A DNA stretch of 64,000 bases from Stenotrophomonas sp. SY1. Lineage in GTDB: Bacteria; Pseudomonadota; Gammaproteobacteria; Xanthomonadales; Xanthomonadaceae. Every line of letters starts with the position of its first letter. Position 1 is the stretch's first letter. The stretch covers positions 795,825 through 859,824 of the forward strand of contig NZ_JAJOYR010000002.1 of the NCBI RefSeq assembly GCF_021202945.1, in the 5' to 3' direction. Shown here one piece after another: positions 62,524 through 64,000 of this stretch. A program made the position numbers and the translations under genes. Under the pieces are notes generated by a model. That model saw only the letters and a list, made by a program, of their open reading frames with translations. It did no database searches and was not told the DNA's origin.

Positions 62524-64000
62524 CTATCTTCCCGGGCCGACGGATGCGGCGTCGTTGATCTTCTGCATGACGGCGTCCACGTTGAAGCTGGCCGGCTTCT
62601 GTCGTGGCGGGAACTCCTTGAACGACCCCAGCCACTTGGCCACGATTGCCTGTCCCGGCGCGATGAAGAACAACTGGTTGGCGGTCGCAAACTGGTTGCC
62701 CGCCTGATCGCTCGCCTCGAAGGGGTCCGCGCGCAGATTGAACGTCAACGGTATGCGCATGCTTTCGAAGCCACGCCGCCAGATATCGATTCCGGTGTGG
62801 TTCTGCACCACGAAGTTCAGCTTGATATGCCTCACGCGAATGCCGAACAGGTCGCCATCGTCACCCCAGTAGACGAACTCCTGTCGCGGCCATTGGTCTG
62901 CTTCGCGCTTGCCCGGCTCGACCATTCCCTCCGGCGGACGCGGGCCGTTCTTGTGCCCCTTGAATGCATCGATCAGGTTGTACCCATCCAGATGCACCTT
63001 GAAGGTCTTGCCGTTGGCCTTGTAGCTGCCCTTGAGGCATTTCTCCTTGACGTCCGGGTCGCCTGCCGCGGCAGCAAAGGTGACCATCAGGTCCTCATGC
63101 GCGCAGACATCGTTGATCACCGAACCCGGCGCGATGACGCCCGGCCAGCGGATGACGGCCGGCACGCGATAGCCGCCCTCCCAGTTGGTCGCCTTCTCGC
63201 CGCGAAATGGCGTCTGACCACCATCCGGGTAGCTCATGACCTCGGCGCCATTGTCGGTGGAGAACATCACGATGGTGTTGTCAGCGATGCCGAGCTCATC
63301 AAGCTTGTCGAGAAACTGGCCGACGAAACCGTCCAGCTCGACCATGCCATCCGGATACAGGCCCAGGCCCGTGACGCCCGCCGATGCCTCTTTCAGATGG
63401 GTCCACACGTGCATCCGCGTGGTGTTCATCCAGCAGAAGAACGGCTGGTCGGCTTTGGCCTGGCGTTCGATGAAATCCAATGCGGCAGCAGTGAACTCCT
63501 CGTCCACCGTCTCCATGCGCTTCTTCGTCAACGGCCCGGTGTCTTCGATCTTCTGCTTGCCAACCACGCCCCAGCGCGGCTCATCGTTCTTGTCATCCTT
63601 GTCGGTGGCCCATGCCTTGAGCACACCACGAGGACCGAAGGCAGCCTTGAACCGGGGGTCTTTCGGGTACTGCGGATCCTCAGGCTCCTCTTCCGCATTC
63701 AGGTGATAGAGATTTCCGTAGAACTCCGAGAACCCATGCACCGTCGGCAGGAACTTGTTCTTGTCGCCGAGGTGGTTCTTTCCGAACTGCCCGGACACGT
63801 AGCCCAGCGGCTGCAGAATCTCGGCGATGGTCGGATCTTCAGCAGCAATGCCGATATCCGCGCCCGGAAGACCGACCTTGGTCAGGCCCGTGCGAATCGG
63901 GCACTGCCCGGTGATGAAGGCAGCGCGACCTGCGGTGCAGCTCTGCTGCCCATACCAGTCGGTGAACAGCGCACCCTCGTTGGCAATGCGATCGATGTTA
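62524..64000 (-). CDS. Arylsulfatase (N-terminus beyond the right edge)
   Basis: A sulfatase of the alkaline-phosphatase superfamily, visible for about 491 residues, with the N-terminal part missing because the window ends. The formylglycine site is present: Cys at 63937-63939 in QQSCTAGRAAFITGQ, which is C-x-A-x-R, the motif matured by formylglycine-generating enzyme. Further along are GYVSGQFGKNHLGD, FFCWMNTTRMHVWTHL and the metal-site MFSTDNGAEVMSYPDGGQTPFRGEKATNWEGGYRVP. The enzyme would remove sulfate from an organic ester. The start lies outside the window. Confidence 0.92.
   Translation of the reverse strand, partial: NIDRIANEGALFTDWYGQQSCTAGRAAFITGQCPIRTGLTKVGLPGADIGIAAEDPTIAEILQPLGYVSGQFGKNHLGDKNKFLPTVHGFSEFYGNLYHLNAEEEPEDPQYPKDPRFKAAFGPRGVLKAWATDKDDKNDEPRWGVVGKQKIEDTGPLTKKRMETVDEEFTAAALDFIERQAKADQPFFCWMNTTRMHVWTHLKEASAGVTGLGLYPDGMVELDGFVGQFLDKLDELGIADNTIVMFSTDNGAEVMSYPDGGQTPFRGEKATNWEGGYRVPAVIRWPGVIAPGSVINDVCAHEDLMVTFAAAAGDPDVKEKCLKGSYKANGKTFKVHLDGYNLIDAFKGHKNGPRPPEGMVEPGKREADQWPRQEFVYWGDDGDLFGIRVRHIKLNFVVQNHTGIDIWRRGFESMRIPLTFNLRADPFEASDQAGNQFATANQLFFIAPGQAIVAKWLGSFKEFPPRQKPASFNVDAVMQKINDAASVGPGR

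Overview
The window is about 64 kb of GC-rich chromosome from a gammaproteobacterium of the Xanthomonadaceae, most likely Stenotrophomonas. Three things point there: the gene order smeP-smeO / smeRo-pcm-tolC, which matches the SmeOP-TolCSm efflux locus described in S. maltophilia; short GTAG-headed stem-loop repeats of the SMAG type; and homologues throughout that fit that family. I see no tRNA, rRNA, CRISPR array, insertion sequence, integrase or phage gene. The region reads as ordinary chromosome with repeat-rich gaps.

Layout. 0.4-3.5 kb: leuB and an NADP-type gdhA, followed by a 249-bp tandem repeat. 3.5-6.5 kb: a large membrane diguanylate cyclase with a propeller sensor. 6.5-13.8 kb: the SmeOP-TolC drug efflux pump with its divergent TetR repressor. 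14-19.2 kb: envelope genes (waaA, an LpxL-type acyltransferase, an O-antigen-ligase-like protein, a GT4 glycosyltransferase, a small zinc-finger protein). 19.3-26.3 kb: a peptide-export operon (HlyD adaptor, M16 peptidase, C39-peptidase ABC transporter) opposite an XRE regulator, with dyad repeats between them and no obvious substrate gene. 26.7-35.6 kb: malic enzyme maeB and a C4-dicarboxylate locus (dctA, a CACHE-type hybrid kinase, a LuxR-type response regulator, an OprP/O-like porin). The same 10-bp motif lies upstream of both dctA and the porin.

36-44.5 kb: a probable D-amino-acid/N-acyl-D-amino-acid utilisation cluster (PLP D-amino-acid lyase or deaminase, GntP-family permease, RpiR regulator, D-aminoacylase, RidA-like protein, then gltS and a DadA-like oxidoreductase). 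44.5-54.6 kb: mostly housekeeping and conserved genes (a DUF1704 metallopeptidase-like protein, rsgA, an AlaA-like aminotransferase, an SGNH hydrolase, a methyltransferase, a DEAD-box helicase, a polysaccharide deacetylase, a Grx4/A-type-like/rhodanese fusion, a DUF924 protein). 54.8-56.9 kb: DegV, a small unknown protein and a PP-loop ATPase. 57-59.6 kb: the glutathione-dependent formaldehyde detoxification operon frmR-adhC-orf112-fghA, with a clear FrmR operator. 59.9-64 kb: a pentapeptide-repeat protein, a DUF1254/DUF1214 lipoprotein, and a sulfatase that runs off the right edge.

The best candidates for new biology are the C39/M16 export operon without a recognised cargo, the CrbS-like kinase that carries a CACHE sensor together with its candidate regulon motif, the D-amino-acid cluster, the conserved extra gene inside the frm operon, and the three-domain glutaredoxin fusion. 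All assignments were made by reading the sequence and from knowledge of protein families; no database search was run.
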